Of a stretch of 6,832 nucleotides of DNA, positions 6,578 to 6,832 are shown one piece after another; position 1 is the stretch's first letter; every line of letters begins with the position of its first letter. The DNA comes from Candidatus Hydrogenedentota bacterium. GTDB lineage: Bacteria > Hydrogenedentota > Hydrogenedentia > Hydrogenedentales > SLHB01. A program made the position numbers and the translations under genes. The notes beneath the pieces are model-generated. The model searched no databases, had not been told where the DNA came from, and saw only the letters and a list, made by a program, of their open reading frames with translations. The stretch spans positions 1 to 6,832 of the forward strand of contig PWNM01000570.1 in assembly GCA_003557825.1 (NCBI GenBank), written 5' to 3'.

Positions 6578-6733
6578 TCGTTGAATCAAGGACGTTGAAA
6601 CCAACGCCAATGGGTATTCGGCCTGGGGATAAGGTGTCGTCCAAACAGGATGCAGCGTGCCATGGAACTTTTTACCCGCCGATCGCATTTACAACCAATG
6701 TACCTTTCCACACTATGAAGGAGAACCCATTCC
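6578..6733. other. Intergenic gap without a clear element
   Basis: This gap of 156 bases separates the small ORF from the last gene. CGTTG-AAAC-CAACG at 6593-6606 can form a short hairpin, but no run of T follows, so it is not a convincing terminator. No promoter pair with good spacing was found. The right end holds the ribosome binding site of the next gene. Confidence 0.4.
6718..6723 (+). promoter_or_regulatory. Ribosome binding site of the last, partial gene
   Basis: AAGGAG lies 10 bases before the ATG at 6734. An in-frame TGA at 6716-6718 closes the frame just upstream, so this site and that stop together fix the start of the partial gene. Confidence 0.65.
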
Positions 6734-6832
6734 ATGTTGATCTGTACAGGAATTACGCTGCTGGCCACTCTGGGCGCTGTTGGAGATGCCAATCTGCCTG
6801 GGATCATTCTCGACACGGATTTCCGGTCCGAC
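6734..6832 (+). CDS. Probable nucleoside hydrolase family protein, N-terminal fragment (3' end outside window)
   Basis: Only the first 33 residues are in the window. A hydrophobic segment at residues 2-17 (LICTGITLLATLGAVG) could be a signal peptide or membrane anchor, though it lacks the usual basic residues at its start. LPGIILDTDFRSD follows, with acidic residues at 27, 29 and 33. A hydrophobic strand ending in DTD close to the N-terminus is the hallmark of inosine-uridine-type nucleoside hydrolases, which bind calcium through these aspartates and split nucleosides into base and ribose. The canonical form is DTDPGIDD; the present variant would need a further DD just past the window edge. 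If the leader is real, the enzyme acts outside the cytoplasm in nucleoside scavenging. The start is well supported by AAGGAG and an upstream in-frame stop. The family call rests on a few residues. Confidence 0.6.
   Translation, partial: MLICTGITLLATLGAVGDANLPGIILDTDFRSD

Noticed and set aside
6414..6584. An alternative 56-codon frame overlapping the 48-codon small ORF, starting at the ATG inside the GGAGG region.
   Set aside because: Its start codon overlaps the ribosome binding site of the other frame, it has no such site of its own, and its composition looks random.
6593..6606. Inverted repeat CGTTG-AAAC-CAACG considered as a terminator for the upstream gene run.
   Set aside because: The stem is only 5 base pairs and no T-run follows, so it does not fit an intrinsic terminator.

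Overview
The window is a dense stretch of bacterial chromosome of moderately high GC (judged by eye, not counted). The only gene-free gaps above 150 bases are 2503-2744 and 6578-6733. The genes are housekeeping or metabolic, and I see no insertion sequence, prophage, CRISPR array, tRNA or rRNA. The lineage cannot be fixed from this sequence. A Gfo/Idh/MocA oxidoreductase plus a probable secreted nucleoside hydrolase would suit Planctomycetes, Lentisphaerae, Hydrogenedentes or similar saccharolytic lineages, but this is a weak inference.

Left part (1-2502): the 3' half of proS (prolyl-tRNA synthetase) enters from the left edge. It overlaps by ATGA a gene for a protein-L-isoaspartate methyltransferase-like protein with a C-terminal extension of about 200 residues. 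That gene meets, tail to tail with a 4-base overlap, a YjbQ/UPF0047 family gene on the minus strand.

Middle part (2503-6376): a divergent intergenic region holds candidate promoters and short palindromes. From it runs a tightly packed plus-strand run of four genes with gaps of 12, 2 and 9 bases: a Gfo/Idh/MocA NAD(P)-dependent oxidoreductase, aroB (3-dehydroquinate synthase), a cytosolic TPR-repeat protein and a 215-residue protein I do not recognise. The spacing suggests one transcript. Only aroB has a firmly assignable pathway, the second step of the shikimate route to chorismate and aromatic amino acids.

Right part (6377-6832): a 48-codon ORF with a strong ribosome binding site encodes an aromatic- and glycine-rich peptide. 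The window then ends in the first 33 codons of a gene whose start resembles a nucleoside hydrolase with a hydrophobic N-terminus.

Nothing here amounts to a clearly new system. The points most worth a second look are the unrecognised 215-residue protein in the aroB run, the small aromatic peptide, and the extended methyltransferase coupled to proS.
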